In this document: piece by piece, positions 22,401 through 34,397 of the stretch
Position numbering within the stretch: position 1 is the first letter of the stretch
How the letters are laid out: each line of letters opens with the position of its first letter
Source: Caenorhabditis remanei
Lineage: Eukaryota; Nematoda; Chromadorea; Rhabditida; Rhabditidae
Assembly: GCF_010183535.1 (NCBI RefSeq)
Contig: NC_071331.1
Span: forward strand, 12,276,001-12,340,000
Direction of reading: 5' to 3'
DNA: 64,000 bases
The notes under the pieces: generated by a model
The model's input: the letters and a program-made list of their open reading frames with translations, nothing else
Told to the model about the DNA's origin: nothing
The model's database searches: none
Program-made: the position numbers and the translations under genes

Positions 22401-25400
22401 AGCAGTCACATTAAAAGAAGAATAAAGTTTGTATCATTTAAAAATTGTTGGAAGCAGTAAAAACTCACTTGCAATTACAAACAATATCTTGCGTATTGTT
22501 TCCTGAATTTCTGAGATAACAAGTGTCGGCATGTTGATATCCGCTGGTTGGTCCTCCTGGGCATGGGCATGGTTTACATGGAATACCCACTCCGAGTCTC
22601 GGATCTCCATAGTATCCATCTTGACATCTATCACAATAGTGTCCAGTAGTGAGGTCACGACACTCGATACAAGCTCCAGAAGTCTGGTCACAGATGTTTG
22701 CGTGGTCGTTACATTGGCAAGTACGGCACTCGGGGAATCCCCAGAATCCAGGTTGACACTGATTACATTGTCTTCCATAGATACCCTTCTCTCTGCAAAC
22801 ACATTGTCCGGATTGTTTGTCACAGTCATTTCCGAGTGATCCAACAGCATCGCAGTCGCATTTCTTGCATCCAGTTGGTCCGAATCCATAAGTTCCGATG
22901 GCACATTGTTCACATCTTCTTCCGACAACATTTGGTTTGCACTCGCATTGTCCTCCATGAACAGAACAGATTCCAGATACAGATCCAGTTGCATCACAGT
23001 TACATTCACTCGTCTTATTGAGAAGAGCAGCAGCAACTGGACACACGTATCTCTCGCAAACTTCGTTTCGTTGATCCTTGAAAAGAGTGAGGGACAGAGC
23101 AAGATGCCTACATTGATAACGATTGTATTCAGTCAAATGTTGTTCAGCTCTCGCGGATCCTTGGAAGATGTGGAGTTCAGAAGTGGGTGGAGCCAAGAGA
23201 ATCGAATCAATGAGGATGTTGGAAGCTGCACGTTCTTGTGGATGAGAGTTAGTTCTCTTTTCATTGAATTGAACTCTCAATTCATACTGAACTCCAGCTT
23301 CAAGACAGATGGCTGGTTGAACTTCAATATATCTGGATCCCGGGTAGATTCTGGCAATCAAGAAATCATCAGATGGTGGGGCATCAGCACAGAATCCACT
23401 TCCTTCGGTTTCTGGTCTGACAACAGTAATCTGAACATTCTCCCATCCAACTGGGTCACGTGCTCCGTCATGGCGAATGATGACGTTGTATTTCTGGGAG
23501 ACTTCGACAATCGGGTTGACAGTGATGATTGATCCTTCGGTAACTTGAGCGAATCCTTCTCCAGTCCATGTTTGTTCATGAGTTTGGGTTGGCCATTCGC
23601 GGGTTTTGACTTCTCCACGAGTGAGGTTGGCGTACTCAGCTTCATAGACGTAGTGGGTGATGTCAGCACAGTAGAATGATGAGTCAGCTGTTTCGCATCT
23701 GAAAATACGCAAGTTTTAGAAATGTTTGTACGGAAGTTGTTTGGGAGCATGAAGGAATGGTTCTGGATCAGTTTGAGAATAATATGGAATGGCTGAAACG
23801 GTGAAAACATAAAAACTAAAACCAACCTTCTTCCACTGAATCCTTCTCTACACTTGCACTGTCCAGTTGAAACATCACAAGTATTATCATAAGATCCTCC
23901 AATATCACAGTCACAAGCCTTGCATCCATCAACATGCTCCGATAATCCGTAGTGTTCTGGCAGACATTGATCACAGTTCTCTCCAGTGACGAGTCTCTTA
24001 CAAGTACACAATCCAGTGTACTTATCACATCCTTCGTTGTTGTAGGTTCCGAGAAGATTACAAGTACAGGCAACACATCCATCAATGTTGGTTTCAGTAA
24101 GATTCCAGTATCCGTTCTTGCAACGGTCACACCGATTTCCATCGACATTCGTCTTACAGTAACACTTTCCGGCCACGAGTCCACGTTCAGCATCCTCCTC
24201 TCCTTCACAGATTCCCTGAAATTAATCAAAATTGATAAACATTCATAAAACCTATCAAGAGTGACTTCACTTATAATACAAAGATCATAAAACAGTAAAA
24301 TAATTCATCCATACCTTATTCTGAGATCCAGCCTTGTCACACTCGCATGGAAGACACACATGTGGATCATCGATGGTACGTCTTGGATCACGGTAGTAGA
24401 ATGGTTTACACTGTTCACAGTTCTTTCCTTGGGTGTTGTGCATACAGTCGTCACAAACTCCTCCGGATACAAATCCTGGAAAATGGTTACAGTTTCAGAC
24501 AGTTTAAATATGGTATTTCGAAATTTAAAATTTGTTTCACTGAATTTTCGATAATCTTGTGAATAGGAAGTTTAGGCAAGTATTGGGCATGTTTCCGGAA
24601 CTTTTAGTTCATTTTTGGCACATTTGAAAAAACTCATGAAAATCAGAAAAAATTACAGTTTCGAAATTACATGTTAGATAATTTTAAATTTTAAATGTTG
24701 TTGTCTGAAAAAATGATTTTACATCCTCACTCACCACTAGCTTCATAAACAGCTCTATCGAAGTGACATCTCAACGCATGTCTGTTACAGTTACACTGTC
24801 TACACTCGTTCTTTTCATCACCAATAGCTGGTCTCCATGGCAAATCATTGTAGAATGCCTTGCATTTCTCACAATTCAATCCTTCCGTATTGTGCATACA
24901 CTCGCATCTTCCGTGTACAATATCAGCTCGTTCCATAACGGTATTCGGACTGACATGGGGGTCAATAGGGATACATCTGGAGGCGTGACCGTAGCAAGAG
25001 CAGGATCCACGGACGACGATCTCGTAGATGGCGTAGTAGTATTTCTCGTCGATTTCTGGTCTGAAAAATACATGTCTTCAGCATGTAGGGATTGGGCAGT
25101 ATAAAAAACTGATAGATAAAAATAATGAAAAACGGTTTAAAAAATAGTTTCCGAAAAAAAAACCTAGTTTTTCACTAATTCTATCTGAATATGAGTGAAT
25201 TCTCACCTGTAATCCAACAAATCGTCTCCAAGAGTGTGCAATTTTGTGAAGTTAAATCTCAAGTTAGTAATCTTCAACAACGTAGAAATCTCGTCAGCAT
25301 ATGGATTCTCAGTCACAATATGTGGAGAGATGACCTTGTAGACAATTTCTCCTCCAGTCGATGGAGCGACATCAGAATATTGAGAAGTACAAATAACATC

Positions 25401-26964
25401 AGTATGTTTCTTCGGTGGTCCCTCTGGAATTCCTGGGAAACTGCTGTCACAATCATAAGCAAAGTATCTGTAGATTTGCCAGGTCTTTCCGAAATCAGCT
25501 GATCTTTCGATAATCATGGCAGCTGGACGGAAGGATTTGAATGTCATGATGAGATGGGTAAAGTGGAATTCGGCTTCCAAATCCAGTTGGATTGTTGCAT
25601 TCTGAACTCCGTTCTCGGATTGCCACCAGTTTCTGTTCTTGTCATCCATCACTTCAGTTACGACGTTTTCGATTCTGAAATTATACATATTTGAAAACTA
25701 AAACTTTTCTGTTTTATGAAGTTGATGATCTCCTTGGGAAATTCTGGTAGATACTAGAAATTTGTTGTCTCCGAAAGTTATGTGAAAATTTTTTTTTTGT
25801 TTCAGAGAGCAGTATACAATGACTGCTTAGTAAGCTTTAATTCATTTTCTTTGCACCCGTGATGCGAAAAATTCATAGTCCATCTCCCATTTAATTAAAT
25901 TTTCCCGTTTCAACAATTTCAGTTAATTCTTCAGTCGTACGACCATTTGATGAAATGATGTGCAGCATACTTGCAAAATATCGGCCCGGCCCGGCTCGGC
26001 CCGTCGGCCCGGCCCGGTCGGCCCGGAGTCAAAAAATGAGCACAATTTTTCAAAATTTTTTGAAATTTTCATCAAAAATCCTATGTACACTTGAGTTTTA
26101 TCGATATGTAAAAACATAGTCGAAAATTCGACTTTTTTGCGAAAAAATCAAAAAAAATTTCAAAAAATTTAAATTTTCAAATTTTTGTACTGTGACCCGG
26201 GCCGACCGGCCCGGCCCGTTGCAAGTATGATGTGCAGATCATCAGCGACCTCAGTATAGACTATTTTATTAATTAGTTTGTACTGAAAACTCCAATTTAT
26301 GTGTTTCCAATTCTAATATTGAAAACTGAATACTACTGTAAGGAATTCATTGTTTCAACGACTTTAAGTAACGCCTAGTTTTGTGAATTTTTCTGTTATG
26401 TTGTTCAATTTCAAGTCAATATATCTTGCTCATTGATATTCCAAAAGTACATTCCTCATCCAATTTTTTCGAATCAAAGTCTTTTCGATTCGGATGAAAA
26501 AGAGGGCAAGTTGGTGCATCTCTCTCTCCCACTTCATCCCGCCTATTAATCAATTATCTGCCTCTTCTCTAGCCCCCTCTTATCCTATTTCCTATCGCAC
26601 TATTACACCTTCTTTATATATTTCCCACCAATCTTTTTTTCTCACTAAAGACTCACCGATGACTCAATCGGTAGGGTTCTCTTTGTGGCTTCCATTCGGT
26701 GCGAGAGTCACAATAAAAACATTTCGTTTGCTCCTCCAAATGAGAAACAATACAGAATCGTTGACGTCCTTGGGTACCACAAGTCGATGAGGCTTTCAGT
26801 TGACTTTTACGTCCAATGAGCAGGTTTCCGGTGATGGGATAACAAGAACGGTCTTGACACCGATCCTCATTTTGTTGTGGAGGGGATTGTTGAGGTTGTT
26901 GGGATTGAGTTGATATAACAAGTAGCGAGAGCAACAGCCCTTGCCAAAACGGCAGTCGCAACAT
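19408..26964 (-). CDS. lam-1: Laminin beta chain
   Basis: Eleven exons on minus: 26657-26964, 25207-25674, 24735-25060, 24315-24475, 23827-24215, 22469-23698, 22109-22348, 20294-21935, 19839-20189, 19587-19725 and 19408-19538, all phases closing, 1794 residues. Order: signal peptide ([16 protein letters not shown]); laminin N-terminal domain from [17 protein letters not shown] to about 260; EGF-like LE repeats to about 550; the L4/LF domain about 555-780; a second LE block to [13 protein letters not shown] near 1200; a long coiled coil interrupted by the beta-knob ([19 protein letters not shown]) near 1414-1435; and the end DFHATCG with the penultimate Cys that bonds to the gamma chain. It assembles with alpha and gamma chains into basement-membrane laminin. 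Intron 1 (982 bp) carries a hAT-like element. A splice or trans-splice acceptor lies near 27027 in the 5' UTR. Confidence 0.97.
19757..19764 (+). promoter_or_regulatory. CTGTTTCA piRNA-type promoter core
   Basis: Exact octamer in the 113-bp lam-1 intron 9, antisense to lam-1. It is the only exact copy in the 7.5 kb gene. Confidence 0.5.
22362..22413. repeat. Perfect 26-bp tandem duplication in a lam-1 intron
   Basis: Two identical, directly adjacent copies of a 26-bp unit beginning TTATCACAAATTCAGC fall in the 120-bp intron between exons 6 and 7. The copies do not disturb the splice sites. Confidence 0.9.
25966..26229. mobile_element. hAT-type miniature element (264 bp) with 8-bp target duplication
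   Basis: Perfect 11-bp terminal inverted repeats CATACTTGCAA/TTGCAAGTATG are flanked by identical 8-bp duplications ATGTGCAG (25958-25965 and 26230-26237), the hAT signature. Subterminal blocks are GC-rich and built of GGCCCGG units (25983-26027 and 26197-26218); the middle is AT-rich with no coding potential. It sits in lam-1 intron 1. It would need transposase from elsewhere. Confidence 0.88.
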
Positions 26965-27384
26965 TCTTTTGGGGAATAGAAGCGACGACGTTTAGGTTTA
27001 CAGGTAGTTGAGGAGATGGGATTAGCCTGAAACGTGGGAAAGTTACAGTAATAAAAGTAGAGTTGTGGAAAGGAAATAAGGAAAATCGGATACAGTAATT
27101 TATAGATGTCAAATTCAAAACAGAAAGAGAGAATTTGCAAGGAGCAGTTGCAGGGCTGAAAATTTCTAAAAAATATTTGTAAGTACAAAGAAATATTGGA
27201 AAATGGGTTATCAGATTGTAAATTGGAAATTAGATAAATTGGGGTAACCCCAGAAAAGAATAATTCTTTGAGTAACTCAGAACCCAGCTACAAATCGTTG
27301 CCACTTTTTGTTGAAATGGAAATAACAAGAAAAATAAAAACCCTTTCAAAATAGAATAAAGTTTTTGAACGACATCCAAACTTT

Positions 27385-27392
27385 CTGTTTCA
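27385..27392 (+). promoter_or_regulatory. CTGTTTCA piRNA-type promoter core
   Basis: Exact octamer about 420 bp upstream of the lam-1 start, divergent from it and followed by ATATCAATTAATTTTC. Confidence 0.6.
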
Positions 27393-30300
27393 ATATCAAT
27401 TAATTTTCAGATCTTTCAAAGGCTGGAGTAGTGTCAAAGCTTACAAAAAATCCAAACCCATAAAATCAGAAAACGAAGATTTTCGAAAGTTCTAAGCAAT
27501 CTCAAATCAAAAAATTCGATGGAATCTCTCTTCATTGAAGTTGACCTCAACTCGGATGAAGAGAGGGAGAAGACAGGAGACAAATGGCTCTCTTCTTCCA
27601 CCTCCAACCTCTTTTTTCTTCTCTTTGATACTCGGAGAAGGCGACACACCGATTTTTTATTGAATGTGTGTGCAACAAATGTCGTATCGAGGATCGGAGC
27701 AAGGAGAAGAAGAAAAAGGAGAAAGTGCACGAAGACTGAAGGAAATGAAGAAGAAGGATGGTTGTTTAAGTCGGTATTCACAGCTGGAGAGCACGTGTTG
27801 GAGGACAGAAACCACCGCGCATGGTACCGAATGAGAAGAGAGGGAAGATGGACGGGAAAGAGAATTGATAGGAGTTTGAAAAAAGCAGAATTATTTGCAT
27901 TGGGGTTTAAAATTATTACCGTTACTGAAATACGAACGACATATGCGAATTGGGAAACAGTAAAAATCAACAAAAGATATTGGAAAATCTATGGATAGTT
28001 TAAGCAATGTACTGATATCAACTTGATCTTACTCGAAATTCCAGAAGCAAAAATGCTGTGAATTCGGATTTCAGAAGTTCAAGTAAAGAATGAAAGCCAG
28101 ATTGGAAGTAGAGAACATATATGAAATAGATTTTCAAAAGTATCAGAAACTGAAATAATTACAATTAGCAAATAAAGAAAAAATCGGAAACTTTAGAAGG
28201 TGAAATGCTGCTGTAGTTGAAACCGGTGATACAAATTTGAAGAACCAGAAGGATTAGTTTTTGTAACAAGAGATATGTTTCAGCTTATTCCTGGACTGAA
28301 TGTAAAAAAAAAGGACTCGAGTTATTATCTAACTAAATAGGAACTTATTCAATTTATTGTTGTGTTCCGATACATTCTGCTATTAAAATAATCCAATGTA
28401 GGAAAACGTGTCATAAACTAGGACTGATGACGTCATCATAGGAATTTAAGACTATCATAAAACGCAATAATTTAGGAAAAGAATGCAAGGGGTCTGGCGA
28501 ACAGCTGTTAGTTGAGACCCCTCGAAGAGCTCTCTTATTGCTATGAAATTGAGAACAGATTGGAAGGTGGAGAAGGGGGAGACAGTACACTTTTACAACA
28601 GTCTTCTACTGCTGCACGACAATGTTAGAGGCGAATTGGAAGAACACGGACGAAGGGAAATAGTGTGGTAGATGAAGAGGATTAGAGAGAGATAGACGGA
28701 GAGAAGACGTTCATTATCAGTGATCGGGAATCATAATCATAATCATCAAGGTTATTTGAAAGAGGGATGGAAAGGTGAAATGGAGGAATTATGGGGAGTC
28801 GGAGATGGATTGAGGTGAGGAGAGAGGATTAGGCAGGTGGAGAAGTTATTGGAGGAATTGGCTGGAAATGAAGCGGAGATTGAAGAAGTGAGATGAAAAG
28901 AAAAGTCGTAAAGATAGGATTTTAGACAAATTGTGAATAGATAATCATTGAGATAATTTCTGACTCAATTCGAGAAAATGTACATGCTCATACAAGACAA
29001 TCAATAAGCCATTAGGAACAAGTACCACTTATGGAAGATGTGAAACTGAAATTAGTGTGCCAAGTAAATTTCAGTTTGTACATACAGAGGCGACACCTGT
29101 GCAGACGTCTTTAAATGAAATAGGAAAATTCAAAAATTGATATATGAGAATTGAAAAATTTCACAAACTCACAGTTTTACGGAAATGGTGAAACATAAAT
29201 CCTAGTTGACTCGAAATCCTAGTTATATGTACGTCTTAAAAGAAAGCCTATTTTAAATTTAAAGTTAGAACTGTATTAGATATATTTGAGACAACTTCGC
29301 AAGTTAGAGGGTGTTCTGGTATACATTATCCTGGAGCTGAAATCCCGCTGGTTCCAGATTTAGATTCAGTATCTATAAGTTTACATCCATATTCCAGAAA
29401 ATTCGCTTCTAACTTTTTACTTTACGACTGAAAACCTGTCATACTGCCGAATGCATTTTCAGAATCAGAATGGTTTCAGATTTCGAATATTAAGCTCTGT
29501 CTGTAAACTTATTCTAGAACATATTCCCTAGTTATTTTTACACTGAAATAAGTTCTGAAGTAGACATATCATATTTGTTCTTCGATGTAAGTTTAATTGC
29601 AAGGCAATATGATAAAACGGGTACTTCTAATTAGAGATTAGAATTTCTGTAATACGATAATTCGACTTGAGAGGAAAATAATGGCACAAATCTCCCCTCA
29701 CCTAAAATATAGTTCATGGAACGGTAAACACAATGAATGTCAAAACAAGAGGTAATACTAAAACTTAAGAGCCGCCCTTTTCAAATCAATCAAATCTTGC
29801 ACAAGGAACGTTCTCGCGCGCTCTTTCTCTGCCAATAAACAGTTTGTACAACTTGTCTTTTTCTCTCGTACCCGCAAACAATATAATCATCATCATCATC
29901 AAGAAGTGATAATGGGTCAGAGGAGAGAGAGAGAAATAACCTAAAGGGAGAGAGAGATAGTAAAAAGTATGTTTGTACGAACGACGGTCCAATCGAAACA
30001 AGAACGTTAGCCGAGGACACGGGGGAAGTAAGACGTAGAGAGAGAGTTAGCTGAGGGTCAGTCTCTTGGTTAAAACAAACACGGACCGCCATCTTCTCTG
30101 CCCGATCTATCGGCCACTAAGGTCCCTCTGTTGCGAGAAGAGATAACTTTTTTGTCTGTGTTGTCTCTCTTCTTCTGACCCTTTCTTCCTCGACTCTTTC
30201 TTCAATCGGCAGATGCTCCGTATCGACTCTCCACAGATCATACACTATTTCAACTGTACCAATGGGTGACCTCTCCAATGGTTCATTAGAGAGTTGAGAT

Positions 30301-30399
30301 ATTAGAAAAAAGAGTTTAGGGATAAGAAATAGTTGGGAGAATGGAGAGAAAGCAGGCGTGAAGAGAAGAAAAAAAGAAGAAATTGAAGCGATCAGTGCT

Positions 30400-30407
30400 C
30401 TGTTTCA
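30400..30407 (+). promoter_or_regulatory. CTGTTTCA piRNA-type promoter core
   Basis: Exact octamer in intergenic DNA 420 bp past the CAMLG-like stop codon. Confidence 0.55.
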
Positions 30408-30827
30408 TTAGCTTTTGAGTCTGCCAAAGAATTTTTCATTGCGAAAAGAAATTGATTGGGATGAGCAGGCTTGCAAAAGAGAGAAATGTGGGATGATGAC
30501 TCAGTCTGATCCTGACATTTCTAATTTATCACTCTGAAGGGTTACATTGACGAATCGTCCAGATTGGTACTTTCGGAAATAGCTGCCAGTAATTATTGAA
30601 CAGTTAGACGTTGCCAACCAACACTCGGTAAATATACTTATTGCGTAATTGACTACTCGCATTGCATCGCAGAAGACATTATTGGTTTTCTTCCCGTAGG
30701 CCAAGTTTATCGAATGAGGGATCCTGGGAATCTATAAGAATGTCAAATCTGAAACTCCTGTCAAATCCCGATTTTACAGTTTTATATAAATAAAATTTAT
30801 GTACACACAATGATGATTACCCAAATA

Positions 30828-32107
30828 TTAAAAGACAAGCTGATAATCAGCAGAAAAATCGTAAAGTTCAAGTATCATATGAGCGAGAAGGAAGCTGGCT
30901 GCGAATGTGACTGTAGTCTGTATGAATTCGATTACTTTGAATCCGGCGTTCACTGAAAAGAAAAACAAGCGAATGAATTTTTATCAAATAAAACGAAATT
31001 CGACACTTACTGATTTTCTCCAGAACATTTCCTGATCCCATCGCTTGAAAAACTGCAGCAAGTTCGTTTCTTGTTTGATTATTAAGTCCAGCAGCCGAAT
31101 ATCGAGATACAAGTGTTACGTAGAAGATAGCCCAGAGAATTCCTATATTTATGGGTCCAGAGAACAGCATAATGGCACGAGAGAGTAGACCGAGAATAAC
31201 AGCAACAAGTGGAACATTTATTCCTTTTACAGGTGGCAGTGGAGGTCCTTGATTTAGATTTAATGGAGTCAAACCGGCTCCAGAGAACTGAGCGAACTGG
31301 GCAAATTCTGGAGGGAATCCGGGAGGAATTCCACTGTTAAAACCAGTGAAGTTATCGACCATTGCGTCCACTTCTTCATCTGTCGTGGTAAGTGCATTCC
31401 CATTGGTGCTTGGATCTGGAAAAAACAAGACTTAAAAAAGAAAAACGGAAATTTACTATTGCAAAATACCGAAAAACGATACGGGTGCGAGTTTGAAACA
31501 GGCATGTAAATTATAAATATTCCCGGCCATGTTGTATAATTAGATTTTTGAAATAATTAACGGTTTGAAGCAAGGATGTGGTACGGCCGGCCGCCGATGC
31601 TGCGGATTAACCAAATGGGCTGAATTTTTGTACATCGACTAATCTTTTGGTCCTCTACAAGGCCGCCTGAAGAAGCGAAAATTTTCCATGGCTGGGAACT
31701 GAGATATAGAATCGGCGCACGGCCTTTTTGACAGTCTTGGTTTGAAGCCCTGGGTTCGTCACGATAACCGATGCCACAATTATAGTTTACAAAATCAATT
31801 TTTTGAAATTTATAACGCTAGACTTTGGAAAGAAAACTCTATTTATCACAGATAGAAGAAATATGTTTAGAAGGTTTCACTAAAAAAGAAAACTTAATTT
31901 TTTCAACTCACTCGGCAGAATGTTGTATCCTTCACCTCCTTCGATAGCCGGTGCGTGTCTTTTTCCGTTCTCATCACCTCCATTATTCAAAATTCGATTA
32001 ATTCTTTCTTCTGGATTTCCTAAAATTTTGGCAAGACGACGTTGCCGACGTTCTTCGGCAGTCATCGGACGAGCAGCGACAGGAGCAACTTCTTCGTTAT
32101 CGGTCAT
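30828..32107 (-). CDS. CAMLG/GET2-like tail-anchored protein receptor subunit
   Basis: Three exons on minus, 31912-32107, 31011-31415 and 30828-30952, give 241 residues. The N-terminal cytosolic arm has the basic, Get3-binding signature of the family (MTAEERRQRRLAKILGNPEERINRIL). A proline/glycine/phenylalanine-rich linker follows, then three hydrophobic segments: VPLVAVILGLLSRAIMLFS, INIGILWAIFYVTLV, and FIQTTVTFAASFLLAHMIL near the C-terminus. In yeast and mammals Get2/CAML pairs with Get1/WRB to receive tail-anchored proteins at the ER membrane. The N-terminal motif and membrane layout support this; overall similarity to CAML is low, so I call it GET2/CAML-like. The ATG is one base behind a TTTTTCAG acceptor. 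Intron 1 (496 bp) holds a GC-rich, repeat-like patch and one CTGTTTCA. Confidence 0.75.
31494..31501 (-). promoter_or_regulatory. CTGTTTCA piRNA-type promoter core
   Basis: Exact octamer in intron 1 of the CAMLG-like gene, same strand, about 70 bp before the exon 2 acceptor. Confidence 0.5.
31560..31750. repeat. GC-rich patch of likely repeat origin
   Basis: This block in intron 1 of the CAMLG-like gene has abrupt GC-rich ends (GGTACGGCCGGCCGCCGATG near 31580 and CGGCGCACGGCC near 31713) and a direct echo of GGTTTGAAGC at both borders (about 31561 and 31739). The composition differs sharply from the AT-rich intron around it, which suggests an inserted element I cannot classify. Confidence 0.4.
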
Positions 32108-32351
32108 TCTGAAAAAAAAAAACAAATCTAGCTTTTAGAACTTCTGGAAGGATAATTTGTAATTAAAAACGTGGATTACGACAGAATTTACAAGAAATTT
32201 AATGGAAAAATGGAAAAAATGTGCTGAAATTAACGCAATGCAAGAGCGCTCCACTGACACGCTGACCGTGTACTCCACTCGGACAATATCTTTGGACATT
32301 TTTTCGGCTGTTTCTCATAAATAAAACTAATGTAATTTTTGCTGTTTTCAG
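32108..32351. promoter_or_regulatory. Divergent promoter of the CAMLG-like and S37 genes
   Basis: Only 244 bp separate the two start codons. A GC-richer core (about 32230-32290, AATGCAAGAGCGCTCCACTG) lies midway, and each ATG is immediately preceded by a TTTTCAG acceptor. No TATA box is seen, as expected for constitutively expressed trans-spliced genes. Confidence 0.6.
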
Positions 32352-33203
32352 ATGTTATTCTCATCACCTCTCCTAAAAGAAAAAGCGTTGGCTCGTGGCA
32401 AGTCTATTTATCCAAAAGTGACCGTCTTCTCCGAAATCTTGCCGCTCGCTTCGAAAAATCGTGTTCAAGCAGGACAAAAACCACGAGCAGCAAGTGAGTC
32501 TTCACATTTAAATTTGGAAAAAGAATTAAACTTAAAAAACTCAATATCGGTACAAAAATAGTTATATTTGCTCACAAACGAAAATGTAATTTTTCCTGTT
32601 TCTAAAAGAAAACTACACAAAAACCAGAATAAAATTCAACAATCTCAATTTTTCAGGTTCTTCATGTACACAAGAATTGCAAGCATTATTCGGATGTCTG
32701 AAAAAGTGGGAGTTTGACGATGTTCCATGTGCGAAACAGCACACACTTTACATGGATTGTGTTCACAAAGGAGCTGAAGAAGCTGCTGCTTATCGGGAAG
32801 CGGCTAGAAAGGTTAGTGATTGCAATTTTAAATTAAAAAATTCCTAAATGGTTCTTAAGAAACAATAAATATTTAAGTTGAAAAAAGAAACAACCGGTTG
32901 TGTTGACAATTTGGTTAATTAATTTATCAGAACCAATAGCTATATTATTTCTTTCAAAAGTGCACTATTCCCCTCATTTCCTCTCAAGAATTCCAATAAA
33001 GTCCTCAATTTCAGGGAACCCTCGGAGAAACTGGCGCCGGCGGTAAACAATCAATGACTAGTGCTCAATTTAACAAAATTCAAAAGCTTTTCCCCCAACC
33101 GGATCTCGGACAGCAGCCGTATCGCCAAATGAAACGTCTCCCAACACAAGATTATGCTGATGACACATTCCACAGAAAACATTGGCAAGGAAAAAGAAGT
33201 TAA
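32352..33203 (+). CDS. Mitochondrial small-subunit ribosomal protein S37 (CHCHD1-like)
   Basis: Three exons, 32352-32493, 32657-32811 and 33015-33203, give 161 residues. A basic N-terminus precedes a CHCH domain with two CX9C motifs: CTQELQALFGC and CAKQHTLYMDC (about residues 51-86). CHCHD1 (mS37) is a structural protein of the mitochondrial 28S subunit; twin CX9C proteins are usually oxidised by Mia40 in the intermembrane space, although this one ends up in the matrix. The C-terminal extension (GTLGETGAGG to HWQGKRS) is longer than in the human protein. The start codon directly follows a trans-splice-type acceptor. Assignment among CHCH proteins is by the LFGC/W spacing and the basic N-terminus, so S37 is likely but not certain. 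Confidence 0.75.
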
Positions 33204-33414
33204 AACTCAAGTAATTGATATGTCTTGTTTTCTAGTGTAGTTTTTTTTGCCTTTTTCAATTGTTTCTTTTTTGTTAAACCTCAAACATAAATAGTTCGAT
33301 TCGATACAGCTCTCTATGATGTCCATCCCAATTTGTGTCACTTGTTGAGCCCCTTTCTCTCGTGTTTCCCCTCTGTATTCAGATTTCTTCAACTCTCCAG
33401 AGTCCCTCTTTCAA

Positions 33415-34238
33415 ATGACCCCTCTCGTCCTTATTTTCTTATTTTTTCCGTTATCGTCAAACGCCCATCTCTGCTATTCGTGTTACGGCGAAACGACCAA
33501 TTCGACATGCTTCCAGAATGCTCGAAGTGCCGGATGGGTCGATTGTGAGAAAGGAGAGTGTCAGGTTAGGAGGGAATGAGATACGCATTAATGTACACCA
33601 AGGCTCGATGTAGTCTTTTTTCAAGATGAAGAAGGGGAAATTGTTTTTCGAGATTGGTATTTAATGGATTCCGTCTCACATATTCATTCATAAACAGGAA
33701 TTCAGAATCTCATCAGGATATTTATGAGATGGCACGGCACATAAAATATGAAAACAACGGAATTTGAAATATTAATATTTCGAAGTTTTTAATAATGAAG
33801 GGACTCGTAATTATCAACATTTTAGGAGACTGTAATGAGTTTTTAATCGCAGAACGGAACAATTTTTGCTTCAAAGTTAGCACATTTTAATTGAAATGAT
33901 ATCAGAGTCATTACTTCAAAATCGTTTTATCACAGCGTTCTCCTTCTGGACATCCATGTATTTTTACAGAAAAAATCATTCTTCATTAAATTTCATTCTA
34001 GGTTTGGTCCCTCTACTCGTCCGATTCTCCTTCAAACATCTACATGTTCGAACGTTCTTGTAGTGGAATTTGCCAGCCTGGATGTGTTGAAATCAGCGAT
34101 ATGGGTCATCGATTCACAAGTTGCTCGACGTGTTGCTCTTCCAATTTCTGCAATATTGGATCTCTTTCCCCGCCCTTTCTAGCTTTCTCATTATCTTTTT
34201 CCCTTCCAATTGTTTCGTTTTGTCTATTTTTGCATTGA
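33415..34238 (+). CDS. Second Ly6/uPAR-type GPI-anchored protein
   Basis: Two exons, 33415-33564 and 34002-34238, give 128 residues. A signal peptide (MTPLVLIFLFFPLSSNA) leads into a three-finger domain opening LCYSCYG and closing CSTCCSSNFCN, followed by a strongly hydrophobic tail (FLAFSLSFSLPIVSF) consistent with GPI attachment. The sequence is not close to the Ly6 gene at 16.2 kb beyond the cysteine pattern, so this is not a recent duplicate. Function unknown. The 437-bp intron is longer than usual here and contains nothing I recognise. The start was chosen as the ATG giving a proper signal peptide. Confidence 0.75.
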
Positions 34239-34389
34239 AGTGGAGCATTGTGTCATAAAAAGTTTTCTATTCAAAAACTCAAGAGAAAATTTCAATGTAT
34301 TCAATCTAAAATATATTCACTCGATAAGTTCTGCGATTTCTCATTGCCGGATCAGTTTTAAATACTCAGAAGCTGTGAAGAAGCCGTAT

Positions 34390-34397
34390 TGAAACAG
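34390..34397 (-). promoter_or_regulatory. CTGTTTCA piRNA-type promoter core
   Basis: Exact octamer 150 bp beyond the second Ly6 gene, oriented back toward it. Confidence 0.55.

Larger units (their letters stand above)
26965..30827. other. 3.9 kb intergenic region upstream of lam-1
   Basis: Upstream of lam-1 and downstream of the CAMLG-like gene. A purine-rich block at 27510-27990 and another at 28500-28920 keep frames open without resembling protein. CTGTTTCA octamers lie at 27385 and 30400. No supported gene. Confidence 0.5.

Noticed and set aside
17544..26964. Operon of the TPRKB gene with lam-1 (same strand)
   Set aside because: The 1.1 kb gap is far longer than the usual 100-400 bp for nematode operons and the order would put laminin beta upstream; no evidence for SL2 splicing.
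27434..27998. Overlapping 179-codon (minus) and 159-codon (plus) frames
   Set aside because: Both arise from purine-rich DNA on one strand; neither shows domain structure, splice sites or conserved motifs.
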